A stretch of DNA of 64,000 bases. It comes from Pseudoips prasinana. Taxonomy: Eukaryota; Arthropoda; Insecta; Lepidoptera; Nolidae. Of this stretch, positions 1-13,300 are shown in pieces. Positions within the stretch are counted from its first letter, which is position 1; every line of letters begins with the position of its first letter. The notes beneath the pieces were generated by a model. It made no database searches, had not been told where the DNA came from, and worked only from the letters and a program-made list of their open reading frames with translations. The stretch spans positions 5,766,001-5,830,000 of the forward strand of contig OX621250.1 of the NCBI GenBank assembly GCA_951640165.1, in the 5' to 3' direction. Position numbers and translations under genes: made by a program.

Positions 1-394
1 GAAAACTAGACTACGACTAAGTAAACCACTCCAGAGGGACCCCTTTTGGGGCACCCGTGATCTACCCAAAGTCGACATAAAGTAACTAATTTTGTCAACT
101 ATTAATGGACTTACGACTTTTTTAGTGCCTAGGGAAGAGTGTTGCGTTGCCATAGACTACCAGCATCGGGTAACCTCCATGTGTATAAATCACCCTATTT
201 GTACCAAAATATTTATTTTATTGTTGTCAATTTTTATGCACGCATAATAATTTTATTTTTCACGCAATTTAAAAATAAATGTTTATGAACAGTTATGTTA
301 AACAAATCTGTACCCAGCAGTACACGGTATAGCATTTATACTTGCTCTTGTCTTGTTATTTAATAATTTAATAAAAAAAATAATTAATGAGGTC
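1..394. other. AT-rich sequence without a recognised feature
   Basis: No convincing gene. The missing last Mlf exon could lie here on the minus strand, but no segment shows an acceptor plus recognisable sequence. Confidence 0.4.
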
Positions 395-545
395 GCTTCG
401 CCGCTTCGAATCCCGCGCCGGAAAACTATTTATGTGACCCACAAATAGTTGTTCCGAGTCTGTATGTAATTTGTGTCCGTCTATTATATGTTTGTAAAGT
501 ACCTTGCGACACAGGGATTAAATTGCTTAGTGCGGGCGGTGTTTA
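395..545 (+). repeat. Decayed SINE-like repeat, copy 1
   Basis: A box-B-like CTTCGAATCCC is followed by AAATAGTTGTTCCGAGTCTG and a 'cacaggg...gcgggcg' end. The same order of motifs recurs at 8340-8480. Confidence 0.5.
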
Positions 546-889
546 TAAATAAAAAAAAAATAACAAGTGACTACCTCGATGAAGTTATAATTCAGCGCAC
601 TTAGAATTATTGTTGTACGGTCAAATTACTCGTACATCGCAATTACGCCATACAGGCATTATTGCATTTAGTTCGCAATCGGCAACCAATAGCGCCGCGC
701 GTGCTCCCTATCAGTTACATCAACCATTTAACTTAGCAGTTATTATCAGTTACAATACAGTCTAATTATCAGAACAATCTTTCATTTCCAACGTATGTCC
801 GGAACCTTACCGTACAATTGTGTTGTACCAAATATATCTAACCTAAATGTCATATGACTAATTAATTTTTTTGTAACTTTTATACTATC

Positions 890-985
890 CACTATGTTTA
901 TGTACCTACTACATTGTGAGCTTGACAAGTACAAGTGTATGTTAATACCCAAGTGCTGAATAAATTTAATTTAATTTCATATGCA
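890..985 (+). repeat. Short interspersed repeat, plus copy
   Basis: The block from 'ctactacattgtgagcttg' to 'gctgaataaattt' recurs in reverse at 3677-3775 and ends in an AATAAA-like A-rich tail, suggesting a retroposon 3' end. Confidence 0.6.
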
Positions 986-1221
986 AGTAAATTAATCTGA
1001 ATCTGAAATAGGTGTGCAATATAATTGCACGTTATCTCTCGTTAGGAAGCTTTCACTGCTTCACCGGATATCAGGAAAGCAGATTCATCGTGTTTACCTG
1101 ACTCCACGCCACTGTCAGAAAACCTATTTTATTGTGGCACATTGCGCGTGCCCCGACACGTACTTGGCCGTTTTTTTTTTGTTATCGATGTGTCAACTAA
1201 ATAGGTTTCGAGTGTACTCAC

Positions 1222-1359
1222 TTGGGTGGTGCGACGGCGACGGCAACGGGTGCGGGGGGCGCGGGGAGCGCGAGGCGGGGGGGCGGGTCGCGGCGCGGCG
1301 CCGTTATCGCGAGGCGCGAGCCGCGGCTCGAGCCCGACCCAGCCTTGTACTGGAACTCT
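1222..1359 (-). CDS. Mlf: Mlf exon 6 (Pro/Ala-rich tail)
   Basis: After a TATTCCAG acceptor it continues the exon 5 frame as [20 protein letters not shown], then a Pro/Ala/Val-rich run, and ends before a GTGAGT donor. The exon is very GC-rich against AT-rich surroundings. An ORF in the opposite direction over the same bases is only a shadow of the GC-rich strand. Confidence 0.85.
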
Positions 1360-4300
1360 CTGGAATATACCAATATGGGAAGTGTATTAGAGTACCTACT
1401 GTACGGAACACTAGTGTTGAAAATGACTAAAGTGACTGAATTAGACTGACTGTCATTTACGGTCAAATTGGTCAAAAATGGTTATTAACTGTCAAAAATT
1501 GTCATTTTCAGTCAATTTGATTTCAGTAATATTTTAGTACCTTTTAAGGTTTGTCGTTGATAAAAGTCTACAACTTCTACATTGAAACAAAAAAGTGGTT
1601 TTTATGACTAACTAACAGTATTATTATATAGTGTTAATCATTTTACATTTCTAATCCTGCGTGCATTTAAGACAAAATGGCAACGTCGCATCGCCTCGCG
1701 CATCGACTTTGATGTCGTCTTATCCTCTCATGATATAATAGAAAATAAAACATTGCTTCTTTTAAACTTGCATATAAATTGGGTACCTAAATAAATAAAT
1801 AATTGAATGGTAGTCGAGAATAGACAATAATATTTGAGTCAAATTGACTGAATTTGACAGTAAATGACCGGTCATTTAAGGTTTATGACAATTGTGACTG
1901 GTCATATTCAGTCATTTTACATCTCTACGGAACACTATCACCTCCGCCATTCGTCCATCTGTCTGTCTCATGAACCTTAAGAGTAGACAGTTGATATTTT
2001 TAGAGAATATGTATTCCTTCCTATTGCTGCTATGAAAACAAATAATAAAAAATCGAGTGTGTTCTAGACCACATAACTGAAGTAAAACTTAGATATACGA
2101 AACGTTAGTTAGCCATTTGGCTATAAGAGAAAGAGAGGAAGAAAATATGTGCTCGCACGTCTCTCTCTTGCCCCTACAGTAATATATGTAACGTAACCCA
2201 TCCTGAAGGGTCGAAGTGCTGTACGCAAGTACACCCTAACAAAGATAATTGATTTTCCCGATCACACTTCTCATAACGCTTTCGTCACGCATTCACCAGC
2301 TTACTGCCCAAGTTAAGCGTGTGAATACAAGTATAGTTACCTTGTAGATATATCATCAACATAATATTAATTCGTGAAGCAAAAAAGGAGACGGCGGAGT
2401 AAGTATGAAATTTGGAACAATCAAAGTTCAAAAAAAAACATTAAAATCAAAGTTCATATGAAGGAGTGCAGAACGCTAATATTTTTATTATATAATAGGC
2501 ATCTCTAGTAAATCATTCAATAAAAAAATATATTACACACAATACCAAGCTGTTGACACACTGACAAACTGGGAAGAGATGACAGCGTGTCAAAACTGAG
2601 AACATATTAATAATATTATTTGTCTTTACTGTCTATAGGCTTTGACAATAGAACCGTAATTGTCAAATTTCGAATAAGTGCGATCTCTAGTATATTTAGA
2701 AGTTTTTTTATGTAAAGTCGATGTTAATTTGTTCAACTCGGAAAAATATTACATGTCGCATGTTTAACCCACAATTTCATAATTTTAAATTAAATTAGAT
2801 TCACAATCAGGTAAGTACGTTCTTTATACTTTAAGCTTTATAGCACATTTTTTCTTTTAAGGTTAGGACATGTAATAAATTCATACGAAGTGTTTTTATC
2901 CGTAGGTTACATTTGCAAGGTCGAAATCACTTGGACATAGTAACATCATGTGTCAAATGAACCGGGTTTGAGTCGATAAAAGCCCCTTTTCAAAATATAT
3001 ATGTTCCTTTATTTAAAAATACCCGAAAGTAAAATACATCGCAAATACCAAATGTATAAACTAACATCCAAATATACCATTGCATAAGCATTTAACTATA
3101 CGAAACGAATATACTAGACAAACATTAACAAAAACAAGAAAACCATATATCAGTCCATTGACTAGCTAGACATGAATAAATCTCTCGAAAAACAATATTC
3201 CGAACGAAGAAATCTCAACACACCATGAACCAATCCGTGTAAAGCAGAGGTAGAACTCAATTATTTATATAAACACCACCGATTTATCATTGTAAACAAA
3301 TCAATAGCACGTTGTAATATGATGTCATCGCAAAATAAACCTTTGATCCATGGCATAAGTTGCTAAATAGAAGTGACGTCAGCTTCCTAGTGAAGGTCTA
3401 CGAACTGTCCGAGGTGTTATATCATCGAAGATTTTTAATTTCAGAGTTTATATGTGCCACTTGCTATGTGCCATTTCTTGTTAAGTATACGTTCCAAATT
3501 TTGTATATTGATGTTCTACATGTTGTCCAGTATCATAGACAGATGAAACTCTTTCACTGTTTATGGGACACTTGTATACAAAATTACTCGAAAAAAAAGA
3601 ATTAACTTTCCAAACCAAAACTATATGCTGATGGATTATGTAGAGGTGAAAAAAAAATGTAAATAATGATGAAATAATGAAATTTATTCAGCACTTGGGT
3701 ATTAACATACACTTGTACTTGTCAAGCTCACAATGCAGTACATAAACAGTAGTAACAGTACAAAAAAAAAACGGAGTTTACAAAACTTATTTTCTTTTCA
3801 TAATCAATTAACAATAAATTTCATGGGTCGACGAATTTCATAAGTAGGTAGCGCTCCTTTAGTTTCGTTCACTATTTACATTACACCTTGTATATTGCCT
3901 AGCAAGAGAACGTAAGTCCCCGATAGTTTTCTCTCTGCCCGAGTCGGATTGCCTTCCCGTTAATTAAGAAAAAAAGAGTGTGCTTTTAGACCACATAACT
4001 GAGTTAACCGATTCATTGCGAATGGCGGCCGAGAGGCGCCATGGAAATCTTTTACGTGTGGCGTATTATTTACGTTCAATATTAAGTCGCAACTAAACTT
4101 AAAAGACGTGGTAAATTAAAAAAAACGCATCTAGAAACAATTAATGTTGGAAGGCGCTTTAAGACGCCATCACGTTCCCTGGCGCTTGGCTCCTCAAAGC
4201 GCCACGAAATATTTGACAGGCTACCGCATTCAATCGGTTGATAAAAGTGATCGATAACAAATCAACCAGTACCCTCCTTTTAAATGCAATACGTCAAAAC

Positions 4301-7300
4301 AATTATAACTAAATGACATAGAATTAAATCATAAGCTAATATTATAATAAATATTTAATTACCTTTTTTTACAAATAATAAGTATGCAGTACGTACCTAA
4401 TATATAGGTACGTACGTTCAGTATGCAGTGTAAGTATTTATGGCCCGATAGTAGCAAGACCTTCTGGGATATGACATAGGGATGACAGAGGTATGATTTA
4501 CATAACCTTCTAAGATTTGACCCACACAAACATACTAAGGCAAGTTATTATCCCTGTAAATTTCTCTGGAAGACCTTAGTATTTTATACAGGAATGTGAT
4601 ATAATTTGAAAGGACTGACCTGTCAAAGTCTTCAGCTTCCTCCTCTTCCAAGTTAATGAACTCCTGGCGCTCCTCAGCGTCCCCCGTGTAATAGTTCTGT
4701 TCGCGCTCGATGACATGGGCCCGCTCGCCGATATGGTGTCCTGCGGATAGAAGATTGAGGTCTTAAATATATGTTGACTTACTGGGCGAATGTTGGCCAT
4801 AAGCACCCGTCTCAACGGAAACTAAAGTCGGTCACCGTAGCCTAGTTGGTAGTGATCCTGCCTACGAAGCTGGCGGTCCTGGGTTCGAATCCCGGTAAGT
4901 GCAAATATTTGTGTGATGAGCAGGAATATTTGTTTCTGAGTCATGGATGTTTTCTATGTATATAAGTATTTATCTATCTATATATGTATGTATATCGTCG
5001 CCTGGTACCCATAGTACAAGCTTTGCTTAGTTTGGGGCTAGGATGATCTGTGTGAAATTATCCCCAGATATTATTATCTGTATTTTCGGAGTATTTATTT
5101 CAACAAAAAATACAATTATTTTGCCAAATGTTTAAATTAAGTATATCTCAAAAGTGGACAGATTTTTTTTTAATAAACAAACACGGAAATTTAGCTGTGC
5201 AATATTTCTTTACAAAATTACATCAGTTTATACAAAGCTCATCTGATTCTCTTTTAGGGTTAAAAGAAAAGTACAAGTCGGATTTATGGTTTTTGGAACA
5301 GTAATATCACTATAATGCGCTCTAATTACTAATTATTAATACAAATAATAAACAATGTTTTATGTACCTATATGAATATTGCCTTATGTCATTCAAATGA
5401 CGTCCACACCTAGACCAAAGCCTCCCTAAAAGATTTCTACAACGAAATAGTGTCGGTAATATGCCATAACGACTTTGTCGCTAGGACTGGCAAACGGGTT
5501 GGCGATCGCAGTATTGGTCAGTTATGACTTTTCAGTATCAGCCCGAAGTCTGGAACTTGGAGGAATTTCCCCCCTCGGATAGCACATAAAGCTATCGGTC
5601 TTGTACCTGCCCTCTTTCCGGTCGTGTCGCTAGTAGTCCCATCGGAGCATGAGAGTGATGGAATGGAGAATGGTCATAGTGCACAGAAAGACGCTGCTGC
5701 TCGTTCTATACTAGATATACAGGACGACTTCTACGCCAGCCACGGCATGAGACAGGGTGGTGACAATCGTTGCCGTCAGCCACAAAGCATCTTAAGACCT
5801 AACCAAAAGATATTTATTTCTATCCCCCTCTTACAGACTATAATAACGATCTAAAAGACAGAAACTACGAACGTTTAGAACGCAGACGATAAGCAAACAA
5901 ATACGTTTATACTGTTAGCATTGGAATCTATAAGAAAATAAATAGTAAGAGAAGAAATATTTTTAGTTAGCTTTGAGTTGGATAAATGATTAGCTGTTTA
6001 TCTGTTCGGAATTCTGAATGAAATAACCGGCTGAATAAGTAAACGAAGAATAATGGAACAACCGATGTCAAATTGAGCGTGTATTATCAGCGCTTGCAAA
6101 TACTCTGCAGTGTCTGTTTTATAAAGCTACTATACTATCTGCGGGTCATATTATAGTGAACAAGTGTATGCACACAGGGGTACTTGCTATTCCATCACAC
6201 TCATATATAGATACGACCGGAAAGAGGTCAGGTACCGGACCGATAGCTTTATGTGCCGTCCGAGGGGGTGTAAATACCGCGAAATTCCAGACTTCGGGCT
6301 GATAGATTATATGGTATATGAGAGATGATATTGTATTCAGAAATATATAGGTCTGATTATCAGTTGTTAGTTACCATATGAGTGTCAGTTGTCTAAAATA
6401 TTTATTATTATTTCATTATAGAGATAATTACGTTGTATTCAACTTACTTTTAACAAACAACATTATATAATTTCACGAGTTTTCTTACGATACACACTTT
6501 GTTGGGAGAAACGTTCCGCATTGACAGAGTTATGTATCACGGTTGTTAAGTGTACCATCTATTGCTTTTTCGCAAATTAGCTAAAATAAGACGATGATCC
6601 TTGAAGCTATCAGAAATATCATGCCGACTGGGATTTTCACTGGTGGCGCAACAAATTGTTGTACCCAACAAAGTGGCGTGTGGTGGACTGGCCGCCTACA
6701 AGATGGACCAATAATCTTGTGAGTGTCGCAAGGCAGGCAACTGTGGAGATCTTCGGGGGAGGCATATGTCTATCGGTGAAGGTTTATCGGCTGATATGAT
6801 GATATATGGTGGAATCGCAATGCGATATATGACGAACTCTGGAGAAACAGACATGTTCGTGCACACAAATATCTGTTATGGGTTGGAATCGAACCATCGA
6901 CCTGCGGCGTGAAATGGAAAGGATATAAAAGCAAGCTAGACATAGCAAATTCCTCAAGAAACACTGAAACGCACGTGTAGATCCGCCTACTGCTTATAGT
7001 CGTGACTAAATCGTACATATTAGTGAATAAACAAAAACTAAACGATTGCGTCACAGCTTCTAATAATATGAGATGAATGACTTCGGCCGGCTACTAAGAG
7101 AGGCATAGGAAATAATGTAGAGAGGAATTTGAAAAACTTAGTTGTGTTTCTGTACTACTACATTTTCTTCTCTGACGTATGGGAGCCAAACGTGGGCCCT
7201 GAATCATAAACATCTTATGAAACTGAGATTATGTCAGCGGGGAATGGAGAGAAGCATGATTGGTGTCACTAAGAAAGACAGGATAAGAACAGTGGAAATA

Positions 7301-10300
7301 CGATCCAGAACCAAAGTAGAAGATATAATAAAGCAAATAAGACAGTTGAAATTGAGATGGACAGGACACATGACTAGAGATAGTAAGTCAAAATGGACAA
7401 AAATTATAACAGAGTGGCAACCATGCGATGGCAAAAGGAAAAGGGGAAGACAGGCAAAGAGATGGATAGATGACATAAGAAAAATTTGAGGCGTTACCTG
7501 GTCTAGAAAAGCTAGAGACAGGAATGAGTGGAAACAGCTGGAAGAGGCCTATGTGTCCGAGGACACGCTGATCACTAAACCGGAAAACCCGATGTGTTAG
7601 GTTTAAGATTATTAAAACTGTTAAATTCAATACCTATATTTTTGGTTTTCAGCAATAAAGGCTTAATAATATATATATTTTTTTATTGTATGTGCAATCA
7701 ACATTAGCTATAAGCACCTGCATTTAAATAAATATGGTCTAATGAGGAGACGCCTCGCTGGAGGACACAATCAAACTGTCAAAGCGTACAACATATATGT
7801 TGTACGCTTTGACAGTTTGATTGTACGACATATATGTTGTACGCTTTGACAGTTTGATTGTGTCCTCCAGCGAGGCGTCTCCTTATTAGACCATATTTAT
7901 TTAAATGGCTAGTATATATTTCGGCTTAAGCAGTTTTCGGTAGCTTAGAGTTGTTAACTTGGCAGCCAGTTCATTGGGATGTCTTTCCAGCTTCCCTTTG
8001 TAGGTCTCTGTAGTTTTTTTGAATTTCTTCGTTTACAGTGGTCATCTCGAGATGGTGGTGTATCACGGAAACAATATCCGTGATAAACCCTGGTGCATTG
8101 TACTACTATATTATACACGTTTAAGCATCCGAATATAATAATTATAGAACATTATGTACGGGTATTAACTTGAGGGAGTTTTATTGTTATTTCCCGACGT
8201 TCCGATCAAGCTGCATTGATCATGGTGAAGGGCTCACTAGCGCGGCGGCGTTACCCTGCTACTGCGAGTGATGAGTTTTTAAACTACCCTCACTGTATCG
8301 TTTACCAGCAGCACAAAGCGGATCATTATTTTTGACGGCACGTGTGGCGCAGCAGTTAAGTCAGTCACCTCACCACTTCGTGTCCCGGGTGTTCGGGGTC
8401 CCGTAAATAGTTGTTCCAAGTCTGGATGTGCTTTGTCACAGACACAGGGTTTTATTTCGCTAGGACGGGCGATGCGATAGGTTAAAAAAAACTAAAAAAC
8501 ACGCTTTATATTAAATACAACTAAAAAAATAGAAAAAAAAAATTAATAAATTTAAATTGAAAATAGTGAAACAAAATATATTTTATTGTAAAAAAAGCGT
8601 TGTATAAAGCGTGTTTTTAGTTTTTTAAACTATTATTTATTTTTCATTTTTTATTAAGTTAGTGTATTGTCATCGGTCCTCGATAAATCTGTTTGAATGA
8701 AATCTGACCGTTTAAAGTGGATCAAAATCGCGTCTAAAGGAGTGAGTTACAAACATACAAGTGAAAGCGTGTAAAATAAGAATTGCTGAATTCCTTGATG
8801 ATGATAATTTGAACCCTTAAGTTGTAGTGGCGCTCGGTGGAAAGTACTTTCGGCTGATCAAAATCAATCCAGTGATCCCCAGTAATCCCTGATTAATTTT
8901 GATCATTTTATTGACGATAATAAATATTTGTCCAAACAAATAAATAAATTTTAATCATTAAACCTAAAAATAAATCTTCTTGACAATAACTTAATACAAG
9001 CTAGCTAAATATCACTACCATTATAAAATAAATTGTATTAATGTTTTAACATTCCGTGTACCTAAATATCTGTAATAAGTAACTAGAAATAATAACTGTA
9101 TTACTACAAACATGTTCTGACTATTTACAAGCGCTTTTTTAAAGCATACGTGAATAAAAACCTTTTTAGGGTTCCGTAGCCAAATGGCAAAAAACGGAAC
9201 CCTTATAGATTCGTCATGTCTGTCTGTCTGTCTGTCCGTCCGTATGTCACAGCCACTTTTTTCCGAAACTATAAGAGCTGTACTACTGAAACTTGGTAAG
9301 TAGATGTATTCTGTGAACCGCATTAAGATTTTTACACAAAAATAGAAAAAGAAAAATTTTAGGGGGTCGCCATACATAGAACTGAAACTCAAATTTTTTT
9401 TTTTCTTCGTACCCATACATGTGGGGTGTCAATGGATAGGTCTTTAAAAATGATATTGAGGTTCCTAATATTTTTTTTTCTAAACTGAATAGTTTGCGCG
9501 ACCTCTAACTTCTAAAATAAGAAAATGATAAAACTAAAAAAAATATATGATGTACATTACCATAGAAACTAACAACGAAAATTGGTTTGAATTTTTTAAT
9601 ACGTCATAAACCGCAATTTGTTTTCATTTAATCAACTGAAATACTTGCTGCTACGGAACCCTTCATGTGCGAGTCCGACTCGCACTTGGCCGGGTTTTTT
9701 TTTTTTTTGTTATTTATTTAAAAAAAAACAAATTAACTCAATTCCTCCGGCAGAGTAATCAGTGTACATACATAAAAACAAACGTTCCTCCTTTTTGAAC
9801 TCTGTTCAAAATATACATAGGAAAACTCCCAAATGTGTCATCTTGACAACACAAACACTTACCTAAATCATGATGAGTAAGCTGACATCATTACTTGTCA
9901 AAATAAAATACATTCACGCGTTACCGAAACGCGTAGATCCAAATATAGCCCCCGACACAAAACGATAGGTGTTACAATTTATAACGTAGCCTAAAAGAAA
10001 TAAATTAAACCGTAGTTAATTATAAAAACTATGACTTAAGAATTATTCAAATAAATACTTATATATTTCAAACACATGTACCTATCACACTAATATTATA
10101 AAGGCGAAAGTTTGTGAGTGTGTATGTTTATTACTTCTTAACGTGTAAACCTCTGGAGCGATTTTAATAAAATTTGGTATGGAGTTAGCTAAAACCCTGG
10201 ATTAACACATAGGCTATAATTTATAAAGTTTAACGCGGGTAAAACCGAGGGGCACAGCTAGTTATAGATAAATTACACCCAGACTCAGAACAATAATTAA

Positions 10301-13300
10301 TCGTGCTCATCACAAGACTTGTCCTGGGTGGGGATCGTACCCAGGGTTAAGGTCGGGGTCACAAACCACTAGCCAGTTAAGTCGTTAAAAATATTGTCTC
10401 TGTTTATACGATTTCCTATGGCTACAGGTGGAAAATACTTGGCGATAGTAAATATTTCATGTTTCTGGCACATGAAATATTTACTATCGCCAAGTATTTT
10501 ATGACTAGTCGTGAATTTTTAAGTCAATGGAATTAAATTAAAATGAACATAGTTCTGTTTGTCACGTCTAGTACGTTTAGTGTTATAATGGCACGCTAGT
10601 AGACACATTAACACTACGAAAACCACCCTTCATCATTACAGCTTAAATAAGTCCACTGCTGGACAAGCCTCCCTCAAGAATCATCTTGAGGGGATATGCC
10701 ATAATCGCCACGCTTGGCAGGCGGGTTGGCGATCGCAGTATGATGGTCGTAGTACTCAGAAGGAAGCTGCTTCCCGTCCTCTGGTAGATATTCCCTCGGG
10801 TCGACTTCTACGCCCCCCACGGGATGAGATGGGGTGATGATATTCTGATTCTGATATTTGTCGCCGTCACCACACACCCTTATTAACACGTAATAAAAAT
10901 CTGTAAAGGCAAAAGTATCCACCAACCTGGTGCCGTGTGTTTTGGTATATTTAGATAATTGTCCCAGAGTGGTTTCATATTTCCCTAAGAATGGTTCGTA
11001 GCATATTTGTATTTTGAGGATCGAATATCAGGTGATCGAATAACAGGCCTGTGGGCCTGTAGCTAGTAGACAGGTAGCGCCGCTGCCAGACTACGTGTAG
11101 TATGCCTCAGTCGTCTTTTACTACACCCATGGTATGACATGGCGTGGTCCTGTTATTCTTACTGCGCCGGAAACCACACGGCTTGTGGTTTATGGATAGA
11201 TAGCCGTAAAAGTGGTCTAATATCTGGTTTGGGCGCAGCTTAGCTGTCAGTCCCGGCTGTAATCATTATATAACAGTCGAAAAGGTATATTAGAGGACGC
11301 CTAGTTGTCGTCTAATATGACTTTTCGACAGGCTTGCTCAACTCTTGAGACTAAGGTATTCGCTGCCCATACGATACAGAGAAAGAATAAAAAGACCACA
11401 ACACACCTGAAGATTTTTTGGAAACCACGGCTTGTGGTTTATGGATAGATGGCCGTAAAAGTGGTCTAGTCCCTGGTTTGGACGCAGCTTAGCTGTCAGT
11501 CCCGGCTATAATCATTATATAACAGTCGAAAAGTCATATTAGAGGACGCCCAGTTGTCGTCTAATAAACTTTTCGATGGGCTTGTTCAACTTTGACACTA
11601 ATGCCCGGTTCCTTTATTTTACGATCCGTCACTGGACCAACGTTACCATCCGTAATTCAGCGACCGATACCGATGCAAAACTAGCGTTCCACAATACCCC
11701 ACCTGCGACGAACATCCGTAGTTTAAACCACCTACGACTCGTTCGCCTATGAACCTCTCGCTCCTCTTTATGTTTAGTTATAACAAAACATCGTACGTCA
11801 ATTATGCAACTAAAATCATTTATTATTCTGTAATATTATGTGAGTAATAGTAAAAATTACCGTACTTATAGTTACAGTAATAATTTAATTTGCGTTTTAG
11901 GTTTAAAATATTTATAAATCATTAGTATTGAAAATTTGATGTTACGCGTGCATGGTGTGAACAAAACGCGTAACAGGAAAGCGCATGGCGCATGTGTCTG
12001 TCGTCTGACGTCTGTCCAGGAGTATTATTGGTTATTAGGTTTGTGGTTATGAAATCTTAGAAGATATTATTATGTACAAATCGTCTTCCTTTCACTCTCA
12101 ATTATGGATAAATTTCATGGAATAGTTGTTCCACAACTGGTTTATCGAGCCGAAATCTCAACTGGAATTCTTGGCAATCATGCATGGAAAAATAATTAAC
12201 ACTTTCTTTATAAACTCTTCTTCCCACTTCTTGATCATTCACCGTCGGAAAACAAAGCCATGAATTCTCTATCAGTTTCAGAGCTAGACATCACGGAAAT
12301 CTCCTCAAACACTATGTTAACTACCAAAATAAAATACAAACGACTGGTAAACCGACCGAATTCGACTAGTAATCAAAGCTATTTTGACAGTTCCGTGACA
12401 GTATAAAATATTTATAGGAACACTTTCCAACGCATCTCCATACAATAAGCTTACTAACGTCCTCCCATCCGTTAGTAACCCGACGTTGGTTATTTGGATA
12501 ACGACTAGTATTTTTTAGGAACGGTTTTGGGTTACGGCTGGTAGAAATTCTAACAATTCGTAGTAGAAACGATTCGTTTTTGGAATATAGGAACCGGGCA
12601 TAAGGTATTCGCTGCCCATACGATACAGAGAAATAATGAAAAGACCACAACGCACCTGAAGATTTTTTTAACTAAGGTTTACAGTTGAGCAAGGCGGCTA
12701 GAAATACCCACTGGACAATAGAGGCGAGTGCGGGTTCAAGCAATCTAGCCAAATATAACTACAATCTAAGTAATCATGCCGGAGGACACCCTCTTTAGAC
12801 CTCGAACCTCGACAGGTGAGAGTTTACTGACGTTGGGAAACATGATAGGGTCGCTCGTTTTATGGACGTTTCGTGCACCTGTCGCTCTACGTTATTCGTG
12901 AATTTCGGTCGTTTCACCAGAAAGAGAATTTAATCGGTGCGTTTGTTAGCAGCATATTCTGTAAGACCAAGCTTCCAGTCCAGGTACTTTCATAGTCCCA
13001 AGTCGAGTCGAGCTGACAAAAAGTCGCTCAGCCCTACTGCACTTTATTGTTGTTCCTATTTATTGCCACCCTGGGCTCAAGTCTAGGATTTTAATCATAA
13101 GGAAGTGGGTAGAAGAAATATTCCCCATTTTCTTACGTCCCAAAGAATGAACAATATGACATTGAAGACCAATACTGTTTGCACTTCCTACATGAAAATA
13201 GACAAAGTGCTAACGACAGACCGCGAACTAAATTAGCACGATATATTTAAACTGGATGAAAAAGCGTGGGTGACAGACAAAAAAAAACAAGTATTTGTAG

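Noticed and set aside
1014..1475. Plus-strand frames over the GC-rich block near 1250
   Set aside because: Shadows of Mlf exon 6 on the other strand; no start context or family match.
4831..4920. Possible tRNA gene
   Set aside because: Same reason; a second copy with the full SINE body and tail is at 21527.
9165..9700. 131-residue minus-strand ORF
   Set aside because: Inside an interspersed repeat with poly-T and GTCT microsatellite; amino-acid content is low-complexity.
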